From Bacteroidales bacterium (GTDB lineage Bacteria; Bacteroidota; Bacteroidia; Bacteroidales; UBA10428): DNA of 38,452 nt. The DNA lies in the NCBI GenBank assembly GCA_016936215.1, contig JAFGPL010000220.1, positions 1-38,452 on the forward strand, read 5' to 3'. Position 1 is the first letter of the stretch. The number at the start of each line of letters is the position of its first letter. This document shows positions 16,014 to 23,884 of this stretch, piece by piece. A program made the position numbers and the translations under genes. A model generated the notes under the pieces. That model saw nothing but the letters and a program-made list of their open reading frames with translations, searched no databases and was not told where the DNA came from.

Positions 16014-17432
16014 ATGCACCACGAAGAAATTTGGAACAACTGCTTAAAGGTAATTAGAGATAATGTACCCTCAATCAGTTTCAGAACCTGGTTTGAACCT
16101 ATTGTTCCCGTTAAACTGGAAGAAAAGGTACTGACCATTCAGGTTCCGAGTCCTTTTTTCTATGAGTATCTTGAGGAAAAGTACATTGAGATCATTAGCA
16201 AAACGCTGAGAAAAGAGCTGGGGTATGATGCCAAGCTGGAATACAGTATCGTGATGGAGAATAACAATTTCAACTCCAGGCCATATACAGTGAAATTTCC
16301 TGCAAAAAACCAGACAGAGCTGAAAAACAAGCCTGTAAGTATGCCGCTCACAGAAGAGAGCGGTATTAAAAATCCGTTTATCATACCCGGCATAAAAAAG
16401 CTAAGCATTGATCCCCGCCTTAACCCCGAGAATTCGTTCGATAATTTTATTGAAGGAGAATGTAACCGGCTTGCAAGGTCTGCAGGGTATGCCGTGGCCA
16501 GCAATCCAGGGGGGACTGCTTTTAACCCGTTGCTGATTTATGGCGATTCGGGGCTCGGGAAAACCCACCTCGCACAGGCTATTGGCATTGAAATTAAAAA
16601 CAAATTCCCCGACAAGGTGGTGCTTTATGTTAATGCCAACAGGTTTCAGACCCAATTTGTTGAATCAATCAGAAACAACAACAAGAATGATTTCCTGCAT
16701 TTTTACCAGATGATTGATGTTCTGATCATTGATGACGTTCATGAATTTGCCGGTAAAGAAAAAACCCAGGATATTTTTTTCCATATCTTTAATCATCTGC
16801 ACCAGTCGGGCAAACAACTCATCCTTACTTCAGATAAACCCCCGGTTGAACTGCAGGGTTTGGAACAGCGGCTCCTGTCAAGGTTTAAATGGGGCTTATC
16901 TGCCGATTTGCAGATACCCGATTATGAAACACGCATTGCCATTCTAAGGAAAAAAACCTATAAAGATGGTATTGAACTGCCCGAAGATGTGATTGAGTAT
17001 ATTGCAAGCCATATAACCGACAATATCAGGGAACTTGAAGGCGCACTTATTTCGCTGCTTGCACAATCAACCCTTAACAAAAAAGAAATTACACTCGAGC
17101 TTGCCAAAGAGATGATTGACAAGCTTATAAAGAATACGAAGCGGGAAGTTTCCATTGATTATATTCAAAAGGTGGTTTGTGGATTTTTTGAAATCCCCGT
17201 TGATTCAATCCAGACCAAAACCCGTAAAAGAGAAATTGTGCAGGCCAGGCAGGTAGCAATGTTTTTCTCCAAAAATCTCACAAAGGCATCGCTGGCCACT
17301 ATTGGTTCGCAGATAGGAGGTAAAGACCATGCTACGGTATTACATGCATGTAAAACAGTAAATAACCTGCTCGAAACCGATAAAGCCTTTAAGGGGCAGA
17401 TGGACGAAATCGAAAAGAAACTAAAGTTTTGA
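16014..17432 (+). CDS. dnaA: Chromosomal replication initiator protein DnaA
   Basis: A 472-residue DnaA, the normal length. Domain I (about 1-85, IWNNCLKVIRDNVPSISFRT) and a flexible domain II (about 90-140) precede the AAA+ domain III. That domain has Walker A GDSGLGKT at residues 177-184, Walker B VLIIDDVHEF near 240 and sensor/arginine-finger region LEQRLLSRFKWGL near 285. DNA-binding domain IV (about 380-472) has the DnaA signature GGKDHATVLHACKTV. It binds oriC and opens the duplex with ATP. A strong terminator follows immediately. No dnaN neighbours it, which is common in Bacteroidota. Confidence 0.98.
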   Translation: MHHEEIWNNCLKVIRDNVPSISFRTWFEPIVPVKLEEKVLTIQVPSPFFYEYLEEKYIEIISKTLRKELGYDAKLEYSIVMENNNFNSRPYTVKFPAKNQTELKNKPVSMPLTEESGIKNPFIIPGIKKLSIDPRLNPENSFDNFIEGECNRLARSAGYAVASNPGGTAFNPLLIYGDSGLGKTHLAQAIGIEIKNKFPDKVVLYVNANRFQTQFVESIRNNNKNDFLHFYQMIDVLIIDDVHEFAGKEKTQDIFFHIFNHLHQSGKQLILTSDKPPVELQGLEQRLLSRFKWGLSADLQIPDYETRIAILRKKTYKDGIELPEDVIEYIASHITDNIRELEGALISLLAQSTLNKKEITLELAKEMIDKLIKNTKREVSIDYIQKVVCGFFEIPVDSIQTKTRKREIVQARQVAMFFSKNLTKASLATIGSQIGGKDHATVLHACKTVNNLLETDKAFKGQMDEIEKKLKF

Positions 17433-17440
17433 AAAACTAC

Positions 17441-17475
17441 AAAGGCTGTTCAATTTTATAACAGCCTTTTTTTTT
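17441..17475 (+). terminator. Intrinsic terminator of dnaA
   Basis: AAAGGCTGTT (17441-17450) pairs perfectly with AACAGCCTTT (17460-17469), loop of nine bases, followed by a run of T. Nine bases after the dnaA stop. Confidence 0.9.
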
Positions 17476-17515
17476 ACATACAGATTAAAAATATCATCAG
17501 GACAGCGGTGAAAAA

Positions 17516-18121
17516 TTGAAAAACGAAGACACTTATCTGACGATTGCCTCACCGTGCGAGGGCTTATTTAAAGACAAAGGCAGCAGGTTTCTGGCATTTG
17601 CTTTTCCTGTATACAGTGAAGAAGATGCCAGAACGATTATTGAAAATCTCAGGAAGAAGTATCACGATGCGCGCCATCATTGCTATGCATATAAGATGGG
17701 TGTAGATCGTTTGATATATCGCACCAACGACGACGGGGAGCCATCGGGTACTGCAGGAAAACCAATCTACGGGCAAATTCAGTCTTTCGGGCTTACCAAT
17801 GTGCTGATTGTTGTGGTACGCTATTTTGGCGGCAAATTGCTCGGTACGGGCGGACTGGTCAATGCATACAAAAGCGCAGCCGAAGACGCCCTGTCCCATG
17901 CCAGAATTGTTAAAGATTATCTTTATAAAAGTGCCGAATTAAAATTTGAATATAAACACCTCAGCGAAATAAACAGGGTTTTACAATCTTTTAACTGTGA
18001 GATAATTGAGCAGCTATACGATGAACATTGTTACCTGAAGGTAAAAATCAGGCGGAGCTTCGCGACATTACTGGCTGAAAAATTTAGTCCCTTTAAGGAC
18101 ATTCACATTTCTTTAATATGA
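17516..18121 (+). CDS. YigZ/IMPACT family protein (UPF0029)
   Basis: A 201-residue protein of the YigZ/Impact family. The N-terminal UPF0029 domain (about 18-125) shows KKYHDARHHCYAYKMG, the signature NDDGEPSGTAGKPIYGQIQS and the VVVRYFGGKLLGTGGLVNAY motif. A ferredoxin-like C-terminal domain follows (about 135-200). Eukaryotic IMPACT modulates GCN2; the bacterial function is not settled, with a possible role linked to ribosomes or nucleic acids. The start is TTG: an in-frame TAA lies ten codons upstream and no ATG or GTG lies in between. It stands alone after the dnaA terminator. Confidence 0.92.
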   Translation: MKNEDTYLTIASPCEGLFKDKGSRFLAFAFPVYSEEDARTIIENLRKKYHDARHHCYAYKMGVDRLIYRTNDDGEPSGTAGKPIYGQIQSFGLTNVLIVVVRYFGGKLLGTGGLVNAYKSAAEDALSHARIVKDYLYKSAELKFEYKHLSEINRVLQSFNCEIIEQLYDEHCYLKVKIRRSFATLLAEKFSPFKDIHISLI

Positions 18122-18174
18122 AAATTTTTATAAAAACGATAGTATGGCATGTATTTATCATAAACTTACATAAC

Positions 18175-18182
18175 TATTTTTG
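18175..18182 (+). promoter_or_regulatory. Candidate -7 box of pyrBI
   Basis: TATTTTTG matches TAnnTTTG exactly, 27 bases before the ATG at 18210. It covers a TTG at 18180 that would otherwise extend pyrB, which argues for the ATG start. The -33 element is not clear (nearest TTTA about 17 bases upstream). Confidence 0.5.
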
Positions 18183-18209
18183 ATTAAATTTGGTAAATCA
18201 GATTTGAAA

Positions 18210-19121
18210 ATGAAAAACCGAAGCCTTGTTTCTATCAACGATTACAGTAAAGACGAATACCTTAAGATTCTTGATCTTGCAGAAGAGTTTGAAAAAAAAC
18301 CGGTAAGGGAATTGTTGGCCGGAAAAATTGTGGCAACTCTTTTTTTTGAACCCTCCACCCGCACGCGAATATCATTCGAAAGTGCTGTAAACAGGTTGGG
18401 GGGAAGGATAGTTGGTTTCAGCGATTCAAACTCCTCCAGCGTAACAAAAGGTGAAACACTTTACGATACGATAAAAATTGTCAGCAATTACTGCGATTTA
18501 ATCGTGATGAGACATCCGCTTGAAGGCAGCGCAAGGTTTGCAAGCGAAATTTCACAGGTGCCTATAATCAATGCAGGAGACGGGGCAAACCAGCATCCTA
18601 CACAAACTTTGCTTGATCTCTATTCAATCAGAAAAACCCAGGGCAGGCTCGACAATATCAATATTTTTATGGTGGGGGACCTGAAATACGGGCGTACAGT
18701 GCACTCTTTGCTTATGGCTATGTCAAAATTCAACAAAATCACTTTCAACTTTATCTCACCCGAGGAACTTAAAATGCCGGAAGAATACAAAATTGTGCTT
18801 GATAATCTGGGTCTTAAATATTATGAGCATAAAGATTTTACCGATATTGTTTCCGAAGCAGATATTATATACATGACAAGGGTGCAAAAAGAAAGGTTTT
18901 CTGACCCGATAGAATATGAAAAAACGAAAAACGCTTATATTCTGAAGGACCATATGCTGGTAAACACCAAGCCGGGCATGAAGGTGTTGCATCCATTGCC
19001 CCGTGTTAACGAAATTGACCCCTGCGTGGATGAAAACCCCAAAGCATATTATTTTACCCAGGCGCTGAATGGTGTTTACGTGCGCCAGGCAATCATATCA
19101 AGTATACTTGGACTAATCTGA
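18210..19121 (+). CDS. pyrB: Aspartate carbamoyltransferase catalytic subunit
   Basis: A 303-residue ATCase catalytic chain, joining carbamoyl phosphate and aspartate in pyrimidine synthesis. Motifs: carbamoyl-phosphate site [14 protein letters not shown], the [12 protein letters not shown] segment, aspartate-side RVQKERF, and C-terminal [10 protein letters not shown] chose the ATG at 18210 ([13 protein letters not shown]), which matches the usual start of Bacteroidota PyrB; a longer frame from TTG 18180 would add ten residues and begin inside the predicted -7 box. The regulatory chain gene pyrI follows after 8 bases, so the enzyme is probably the allosteric dodecameric type. Confidence 0.95.
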   Translation: MKNRSLVSINDYSKDEYLKILDLAEEFEKKPVRELLAGKIVATLFFEPSTRTRISFESAVNRLGGRIVGFSDSNSSSVTKGETLYDTIKIVSNYCDLIVMRHPLEGSARFASEISQVPIINAGDGANQHPTQTLLDLYSIRKTQGRLDNINIFMVGDLKYGRTVHSLLMAMSKFNKITFNFISPEELKMPEEYKIVLDNLGLKYYEHKDFTDIVSEADIIYMTRVQKERFSDPIEYEKTKNAYILKDHMLVNTKPGMKVLHPLPRVNEIDPCVDENPKAYYFTQALNGVYVRQAIISSILGLI

Positions 19122-19129
19122 TAACCGCT

Positions 19130-19588
19130 ATGAAAGATAAAATACTTGTTGTTAGCGCCATTAAAGATGGAACTGTGATAGATCACATCAGCGCCAAAAG
19201 CCTGTTTAAAGTAATCTCAATTCTTGGCCTCGATAAAATTGACAAAACCATAACATTCGGCACAAACCTCGAAAGCAAAAAGCTTGGGCGTAAGGCCATT
19301 ATTAAATTATCGGATATCTTTTTTAAAGATAAGGATATTAATAAAATAGCTTTGGTTGCCCCCGATGCAAAACTGAATATCATAAAAAACTACGAAGTTG
19401 TTGAAAAAAAGGTAGTTGAAGTACCCGACGAAATCACGGGAATTGTTAAATGCATGAACCCTAAATGCATTACCAACAGCGAAAAAATCGTTACAAAATT
19501 TGATGTCCTTTCAAAGAAAGACGTAAAACTCAAATGCAGGTACTGTGAAAAAATCACTGATCAGGAACATATGGAAATCTTAAGGTAA
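19130..19588 (+). CDS. pyrI: Aspartate carbamoyltransferase regulatory subunit
   Basis: A 152-residue PyrI protein, full length. The N-terminal nucleotide-binding domain (about 1-95; VSAIKDGTVIDHISAKSLFK) would bind CTP/ATP effectors. The C-terminal zinc domain (about 100-152) has the four cysteine ligands in KCMNPKCITNSE and LKCRYCEK, which hold the interface to PyrB. Co-transcribed with pyrB. Confidence 0.96.
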   Translation: MKDKILVVSAIKDGTVIDHISAKSLFKVISILGLDKIDKTITFGTNLESKKLGRKAIIKLSDIFFKDKDINKIALVAPDAKLNIIKNYEVVEKKVVEVPDEITGIVKCMNPKCITNSEKIVTKFDVLSKKDVKLKCRYCEKITDQEHMEILR

Positions 19589-19637
19589 AGTCTTGTGCTT
19601 AATGAGGCTTTATCTATGGGCATTTTTTAGTGCAACG

Positions 19638-20108
19638 CTATTTTCTTAACCTCTCATAAGTCTTTACAAGTAACTCGTCCCTCCTGATACCGCTAAAAGC
19701 CATAATGCTTAACGCGATACACAACACCGGAAAAATAATGCCAATTTTGAAGGCATGATGGGTGACTTCAAAAGATTTCTGTATAAAGCGAAAATAGAAA
19801 TAGGTAAGACCCAGCAACCCTATCAATAATAAAATATTGTAAACACACAGCCTCATTTGCACCATACGCCGATGAAACAAAAAGATAGTATAAAAACTGA
19901 TACCGGCAATGACCAACACCAGGAAAAAAAGTGGCCAGGAAGACATAAGTTTTTGTGTTTCCCCATCCATGGTTTTTTTAAGCGCGTAACTAAAAAACCT
20001 GTATTGCATTTCATCTCCTGTTCCGAAAGTTATTATGGGGAATATAAGGTAAAAACTCATCAAAACTACTACCAGGAATAAATACACAGACTGTGCCCTT
20101 TGTATCAT
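19638..20108 (-). CDS. DUF4293 family membrane protein
   Basis: A 156-residue integral membrane protein with four predicted transmembrane helices (about 7-28, 54-76, 82-105 and 118-141). The opening MIQRAQSVYLFLVVVLM is characteristic of DUF4293, a family of unknown function in Bacteroidota. The frame stays open 16 codons further upstream, but a TATCTTTG -7 box (20125-20132) lies inside that extension, so the ATG at 20108 is preferred. It is convergent with pyrI. Confidence 0.8.
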   Translation of the reverse strand: MIQRAQSVYLFLVVVLMSFYLIFPIITFGTGDEMQYRFFSYALKKTMDGETQKLMSSWPLFFLVLVIAGISFYTIFLFHRRMVQMRLCVYNILLLIGLLGLTYFYFRFIQKSFEVTHHAFKIGIIFPVLCIALSIMAFSGIRRDELLVKTYERLRK

Positions 20109-20124
20109 TTTTATACTTTTTGGC

Positions 20125-20132
20125 CAAAGATA
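20125..20132 (-). promoter_or_regulatory. Candidate -7 box of the DUF4293 gene
   Basis: On the minus strand these bases read TATCTTTG, an exact TAnnTTTG match, 16 bases upstream of the ATG at 20108. The leader would be only about ten bases. No good -33 box at standard spacing. Confidence 0.5.
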
Positions 20133-20340
20133 CAAAACTTTCAATTTATCTTGCATGAAAGCCTTTCGGACTTATGAACTGTTTACTGTTTAAAAAAATA
20201 TCCCGGGCATTTTTCCATACAGGTAAAATTGTTAATAACTGGCCATTTCAAAAATTGCTGTTCATATCCATTTTAAATAGTTTTGGTAATTAGTTTTAAC
20301 ACATAAATATATGGCCTGTGATTTTTTGAATGTTATTTTA

Positions 20341-20348
20341 TAATTTTG
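20341..20348 (+). promoter_or_regulatory. Candidate -7 box for the SirB1-like gene
   Basis: TAATTTTG matches TAnnTTTG. A TGTG about 20 bases upstream (20317-20320) is a one-mismatch -33 element. The leader would be about 85 bases. The rest of the 20157-20438 gap shows nothing else. Confidence 0.35.
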
Positions 20349-20438
20349 TAACAATCAGAAATCAAAAGTTTAACTGGGTATGTTATTCCTTAAACCATTG
20401 ACCATATAGTATTTGACGATATTATATTATACACTGAT

Positions 20439-21305
20439 ATGACCATTGATATTAAGGAACTTAAAGCTTTGATTTCGTTGCTTGACGATTCAGACAACGA
20501 AGTGATCAATGTAGTTTCTTCTAACCTTCTTAACCAGGGGCCGGAAGCGATACCTGAACTTGAGAAAGCATGGGAAACAACCCTTAACGAACAGTTACAG
20601 GAAAGGCTTGAAAATGTAATTCAGAAAATACAATTTACCCATGCCAAAAAGAACCTGCAGAACTGGGTCAGATCAGGCGCTGAAAATATTCTCGAGGGCG
20701 CTGTTTACCTTGCACAATTTCAGTTTCCCGAACTTTCTTTTGAAGCACAGGACAAAGAAATTGAAAAGATAAGGAAAGATGTATGGCTTGAGATTAACAA
20801 TAACCTTACAGCACTCGAGAAGATCAAGGTCATTAATTACATTATATTTGAAATTCACAAGTTTAAAAGAAATTCAACCAACTTTTATTCACCGCAGAAT
20901 TCATTTATAAACCAGGTGCTTGAAACAAAGCGGGGGAACCCCATCTCACTTGCCATAGTATATCTTGCAGTGGCACAAAAGTTAAACCTGCCCATTTATG
21001 GGGTTAACCTTCCAAAGAACTTTATTCTTGCCTATAAAGATGAATACAGGCAGCACGATTCTGAAGATGAGAAAGAGGATATTTTGTTCTATATAAACCC
21101 GTACAACAAAGGCGCTGTATTGGGCAGGCGTGAAATTGACTATTTCATAAAGCAGCAGCAACTGGAGCAGAGACAGGAGTATTATGTTCCCTGTTCAAAC
21201 AGCGATATCATGGTCAGGTTGATTAATAACCTGATACTCTCTTATAAAAAGCTTGATTTTACTGAAAAAATTGAAAGATTACAGGAACTTCTAGGAATCT
21301 TTTGA
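20439..21305 (+). CDS. SirB1 / transglutaminase-like family protein
   Basis: A 288-residue protein of the SirB1_N / Transglut_core2 family. The recognisable core lies at about 130-245: FYSPQNSFINQVLETKRGNP followed by ISLAIVYLAVAQKLNLPIYG and VNLPKNFILAY. The N-terminal ~80 residues form helical repeats. The cysteine of true transglutaminases is not seen in the matching place (ISLAIVYLA), so catalytic activity is doubtful. The family is widespread but functionally obscure. The gene is convergent with rny, and its last codons are part of a 12-base inverted repeat (21281-21317). Confidence 0.8.
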   Translation: MTIDIKELKALISLLDDSDNEVINVVSSNLLNQGPEAIPELEKAWETTLNEQLQERLENVIQKIQFTHAKKNLQNWVRSGAENILEGAVYLAQFQFPELSFEAQDKEIEKIRKDVWLEINNNLTALEKIKVINYIIFEIHKFKRNSTNFYSPQNSFINQVLETKRGNPISLAIVYLAVAQKLNLPIYGVNLPKNFILAYKDEYRQHDSEDEKEDILFYINPYNKGAVLGRREIDYFIKQQQLEQRQEYYVPCSNSDIMVRLINNLILSYKKLDFTEKIERLQELLGIF

Positions 21306-21317
21306 AGAAGTTCCTGT
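21281..21317. terminator. Hairpin between convergent genes
   Basis: ACAGGAACTTCT (21281-21292) and AGAAGTTCCTGT (21306-21317) are perfectly complementary over 12 bases with a 13-base loop that includes the stop codon of the SirB1-like gene. T-rich sequence follows on both strands, so it may terminate both that gene and rny. Confidence 0.6.
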
Positions 21318-21323
21318 AGGTAT

Positions 21324-22895
21324 TTATTTTGCATAGGCAACTGCCCTTGTTTCCCTTATCACTGTTATTTTTATCTGTCCGGGATAGGTCATTTCATTTT
21401 GTATTTTCTTGGAAATTTCAAACGAGAGGTTTTCGGCTTCTTTGTCGTCAACTTTATCGCTGCCAACAATTACGCGTAATTCGCGACCGGCCTGGATGGC
21501 ATATGTTTTCAATACCCCTGGGTATGAAAGTGCCAGCGATTCAAGTTCTTTAAGCCTTTTTATATACGACTGTACAACCTCTCTGCGTGCTCCCGGGCGG
21601 GCGCCCGAAATAGCATCGCAAACCTGCACGATTGGTGCAATGAGACTGGTCATTTCAACCTCGTCATGATGTGCGCCAATGGCATTGCATATTTCAGGTT
21701 TTTCCTTATATTTTTCTGCGAGTTTCATCCCGAAGACTGCATGCGGAAGTTCGGGCTCATCATCTGGCACTTTGCCGATATCATGCAGCAGTCCGGCACG
21801 TTTGGCTAATTTCGGGTTCAGTCCGAGTTCTGAGGCCATAATCGAGCAAAGATTGGCAACTTCCCTCGAGTGTTGCAACAGGTTCTGACCGTATGAAGAA
21901 CGGTATTTCATTTTCCCCACCAGTCTTATCAGTTCAGGGTGAAGCCCGTGAATACCAAGGTCAATGGTTGTGCGCTTGCCGATTTCAATAATCTCTTCTT
22001 CTATCTGTTTTTGTGTTTTTGACACGATTTCCTCAATTCTGGCCGGGTGTATCCTTCCGTCGGTAACGAGCTGGTGAAGCGCGAGCCTTGCTATTTCCCT
22101 CCGAACAGGGTCAAAAGCTGAGAGGATGATAGCCTCCGGGGTGTCGTCCACAATTATCTCAACGCCGGTGGCTGCTTCAAGTGCCCTGATGTTGCGGCCT
22201 TCACGACCTATGATCCTGCCTTTGATCTCATCCGATTCGATATTGAAGACCGTAACAGAATTTTCAATGGCCGTTTCACTGGCAACACGCTGGATGGTTT
22301 CGATGATGATTTTCTTCGCGTTGCGCGAAGCGGTCATCTTGGCCTCATCCATTATTTCGTTGATCAGCGACATCGCATCGGTTTTAGCCTCTTCTTTAAG
22401 CGATTCGATCAACTGGTTTTTGGCTTGTTCGCCTGAGATGCCAGATATGGCTTCCAGTTGTTCTACTTGCTGCTTATGCAGTTTTTCCAGCTCTTCATTT
22501 TTTTTGTCTACCAGCGACAACTGTGCATTGAGGTTCTCCCTGATAATCTCAATTTCGTTTTTGGCACGCTGGGTTTCTTCAATTTTTTGCGAAAGCTGCG
22601 TCTCCTTCTGCTTGATACGCGATTCAGCAATGGTCATTTTGCTGTTTCTCTCGTTGATAAACTTCTCGTGATCGGATTTCAATTGCAGGAACCTTTCTTT
22701 TGCCTGCAGCATTTTGTCTTTTTTAATTACTTCTGCCTCTGTTTCGGCATCTTTGACGATCTGTTCTTTCTTATGCCTTAGCGCTATCTGCCAGATAAAA
22801 TAGGAGATGGCTGCACCCCCTGTAAAGGAAAAAGCCCCGGTGATAAGAAATTTCAGCATTGCCGGGCTTTCTGTTATCAATAATATATCTATCAT
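21324..22895 (-). CDS. rny: Ribonuclease Y
   Basis: A 523-residue membrane-anchored endoribonuclease that starts mRNA decay. It has one N-terminal transmembrane segment (about 13-38), a long coiled coil (about 45-170), and a KH domain with [20 protein letters not shown] (about 230-250). The HD domain follows, with HSREVANLC and the metal-binding LLHDIGK near 370. Length is typical. It lies downstream of zapA and the 6S-like RNA on the minus strand and may share transcription with them. Convergent with the SirB1-like gene. Confidence 0.96.
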   Translation of the reverse strand: MIDILLITESPAMLKFLITGAFSFTGGAAISYFIWQIALRHKKEQIVKDAETEAEVIKKDKMLQAKERFLQLKSDHEKFINERNSKMTIAESRIKQKETQLSQKIEETQRAKNEIEIIRENLNAQLSLVDKKNEELEKLHKQQVEQLEAISGISGEQAKNQLIESLKEEAKTDAMSLINEIMDEAKMTASRNAKKIIIETIQRVASETAIENSVTVFNIESDEIKGRIIGREGRNIRALEAATGVEIIVDDTPEAIILSAFDPVRREIARLALHQLVTDGRIHPARIEEIVSKTQKQIEEEIIEIGKRTTIDLGIHGLHPELIRLVGKMKYRSSYGQNLLQHSREVANLCSIMASELGLNPKLAKRAGLLHDIGKVPDDEPELPHAVFGMKLAEKYKEKPEICNAIGAHHDEVEMTSLIAPIVQVCDAISGARPGARREVVQSYIKRLKELESLALSYPGVLKTYAIQAGRELRVIVGSDKVDDKEAENLSFEISKKIQNEMTYPGQIKITVIRETRAVAYAK

Positions 22896-22916
22896 TTTTG
22901 TTAATTTTTAGTATAT

Positions 22917-23123
22917 AAAAAAACCCGCATACATTTCTCCAGCTTTTGATAAAACCCCAGTAAGACATGGGTGGAACGTCCAGTTATTGTCGAGTTTCCA
23001 ATGATCCCGACGAGTCGGGATTTTCCGGCGAACCGGAAATAAGGCCTGCTCTTGAATAACTGAGTGAAGCTCCAATTTGTTTAATGTTGAGTTTCACAAT
23101 CGAATGAAGAAACTATGCGGGCT
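22917..23123 (-). ncRNA. ssrS: Probable 6S RNA
   Basis: About 207 bases between zapA and rny fold into the 6S layout. The ends pair: CCCGCATA (minus strand, 23121-23114) with TATGCGGG (22931-22924), then TTTCTTC with GGAGAAA. A large open central region follows, then a closing arm CAGTTATT/AATAACTG, a 3x3 internal loop and GAG/CTC. The tip holds two tetraloop-type hairpins (23022-23039 and 23004-23021). Seven U residues end the RNA, so it has its own terminator. 6S RNA binds the housekeeping RNA polymerase holoenzyme by mimicking an open promoter; in gammaproteobacteria its gene also lies next to zapA. No clear TAnnTTTG box precedes it, so it may be processed from the zapA transcript. The call rests on structure and context, not a covariance search. 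Confidence 0.75.
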
Positions 23124-23150
23124 ATTTCTTGTCTATGTTAAAGAACCTTA

Positions 23151-23441
23151 TTACTCTCCTTTGAGATATTCGGCCAGTTCTTCGTCAAGTTCTTTCAGGC
23201 TTTGTTCCATAACAGCAGAATTATTATGTTGCTCCGATTCAATTACCTTGATGGCATATTGCAATGCCGCCATGGCCAAAAAATCCTGCGTGTCTTTGTC
23301 GCTGTAACGCTGCTTGTATAAAAGAACCTTATCGTTAATCAACCTGGCTGCTTTTCTAATTTTCTCCTCGTCGTTAATATCAATCTTTAAAGGATAAAAC
23401 CTGTCGGCTACATTTACTTTTATTGAAAGTTTATCCTCCAT
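23151..23441 (-). CDS. zapA: Cell division protein ZapA
   Basis: A 96-residue ZapA, which binds and cross-links FtsZ filaments at midcell. The N-terminal beta-rich globular part (about 1-45: LSIKVNVADRFYPLKIDIND, then EEKIRKAARLINDKV) is followed by a long helix for dimerisation (about 50-92; QDFLAMAALQYAIKVIE). It lies 16 bases after a small coiled-coil gene and is followed by the 6S-like RNA. Confidence 0.9.
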   Translation of the reverse strand: MEDKLSIKVNVADRFYPLKIDINDEEKIRKAARLINDKVLLYKQRYSDKDTQDFLAMAALQYAIKVIESEQHNNSAVMEQSLKELDEELAEYLKGE

Positions 23442-23457
23442 TTATATTTATTAAATC

Positions 23458-23751
23458 CTATCTATTTAAAAGAGCAATACACTTATCTATTTCCCGCACT
23501 ATTTTGTTTACTTTGATTTTAGCATCGTGCGAACTGTCTCCTGTTGCTAAAATCGTTTTTGCAATTTTTATATTATCGTATTTTTTTTCTGTTTCTGCCA
23601 GTTTTTTTTCTAATATACTATTTTTTTCTGAAAGTTCCCTGTTATTTAATTCAAGGGTTTGGTTTTTAGTTTTTGTTTCTTCGTAAAGTGAAATCAGTTT
23701 TTTAATCCTGGTTCTTAAATTACTTGTTAAAGCATCAATTGTGGTTTCCAT
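23458..23751 (-). CDS. Small coiled-coil protein upstream of zapA
   Basis: A 97-residue protein starting METTIDALTSNLRTRIKKL. From about 10 to 65 it is a continuous charged coiled coil (LEEKLAETEKKYDNIK-type heptads); the C-terminal part contains IVREIDKCIALLN. It has no recognised domain beyond this. Short coiled-coil genes directly upstream of zapA are common in Bacteroidota, and a divisome role similar in spirit to ZapB is a guess from context. The frame stays open 27 codons further, but a TATCTTTG -7 box (23758-23765) lies in the extension, so the ATG at 23751 is preferred. Confidence 0.75.
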   Translation of the reverse strand: METTIDALTSNLRTRIKKLISLYEETKTKNQTLELNNRELSEKNSILEKKLAETEKKYDNIKIAKTILATGDSSHDAKIKVNKIVREIDKCIALLNR

Positions 23752-23757
23752 CAGAAG

Positions 23758-23765
23758 CAAAGATA
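23758..23765 (-). promoter_or_regulatory. -7 box immediately before the zapA-operon coiled-coil gene
   Basis: The minus strand reads TATCTTTG, an exact TAnnTTTG match, ending only six bases before the ATG at 23751. If used, the transcript would start at or next to the start codon. A TTTG lies 24 bases upstream, slightly far for a -33 box. Confidence 0.5.
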
Positions 23766-23884
23766 CATGAAAAATTAAACATTTTTTAACAAAGTTATAA
23801 AATTTTATGAATGCCAAACCGATGTGCGGCATTTAAAAATCAAGTCTTATCTTAGCATTTATTTTGATCTTAATTTTTCATTGT

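Noticed and set aside
19589-19637. Terminator between convergent pyrI and the DUF4293 gene
   Set aside because: No stem of useful length was found in the 49-base gap.
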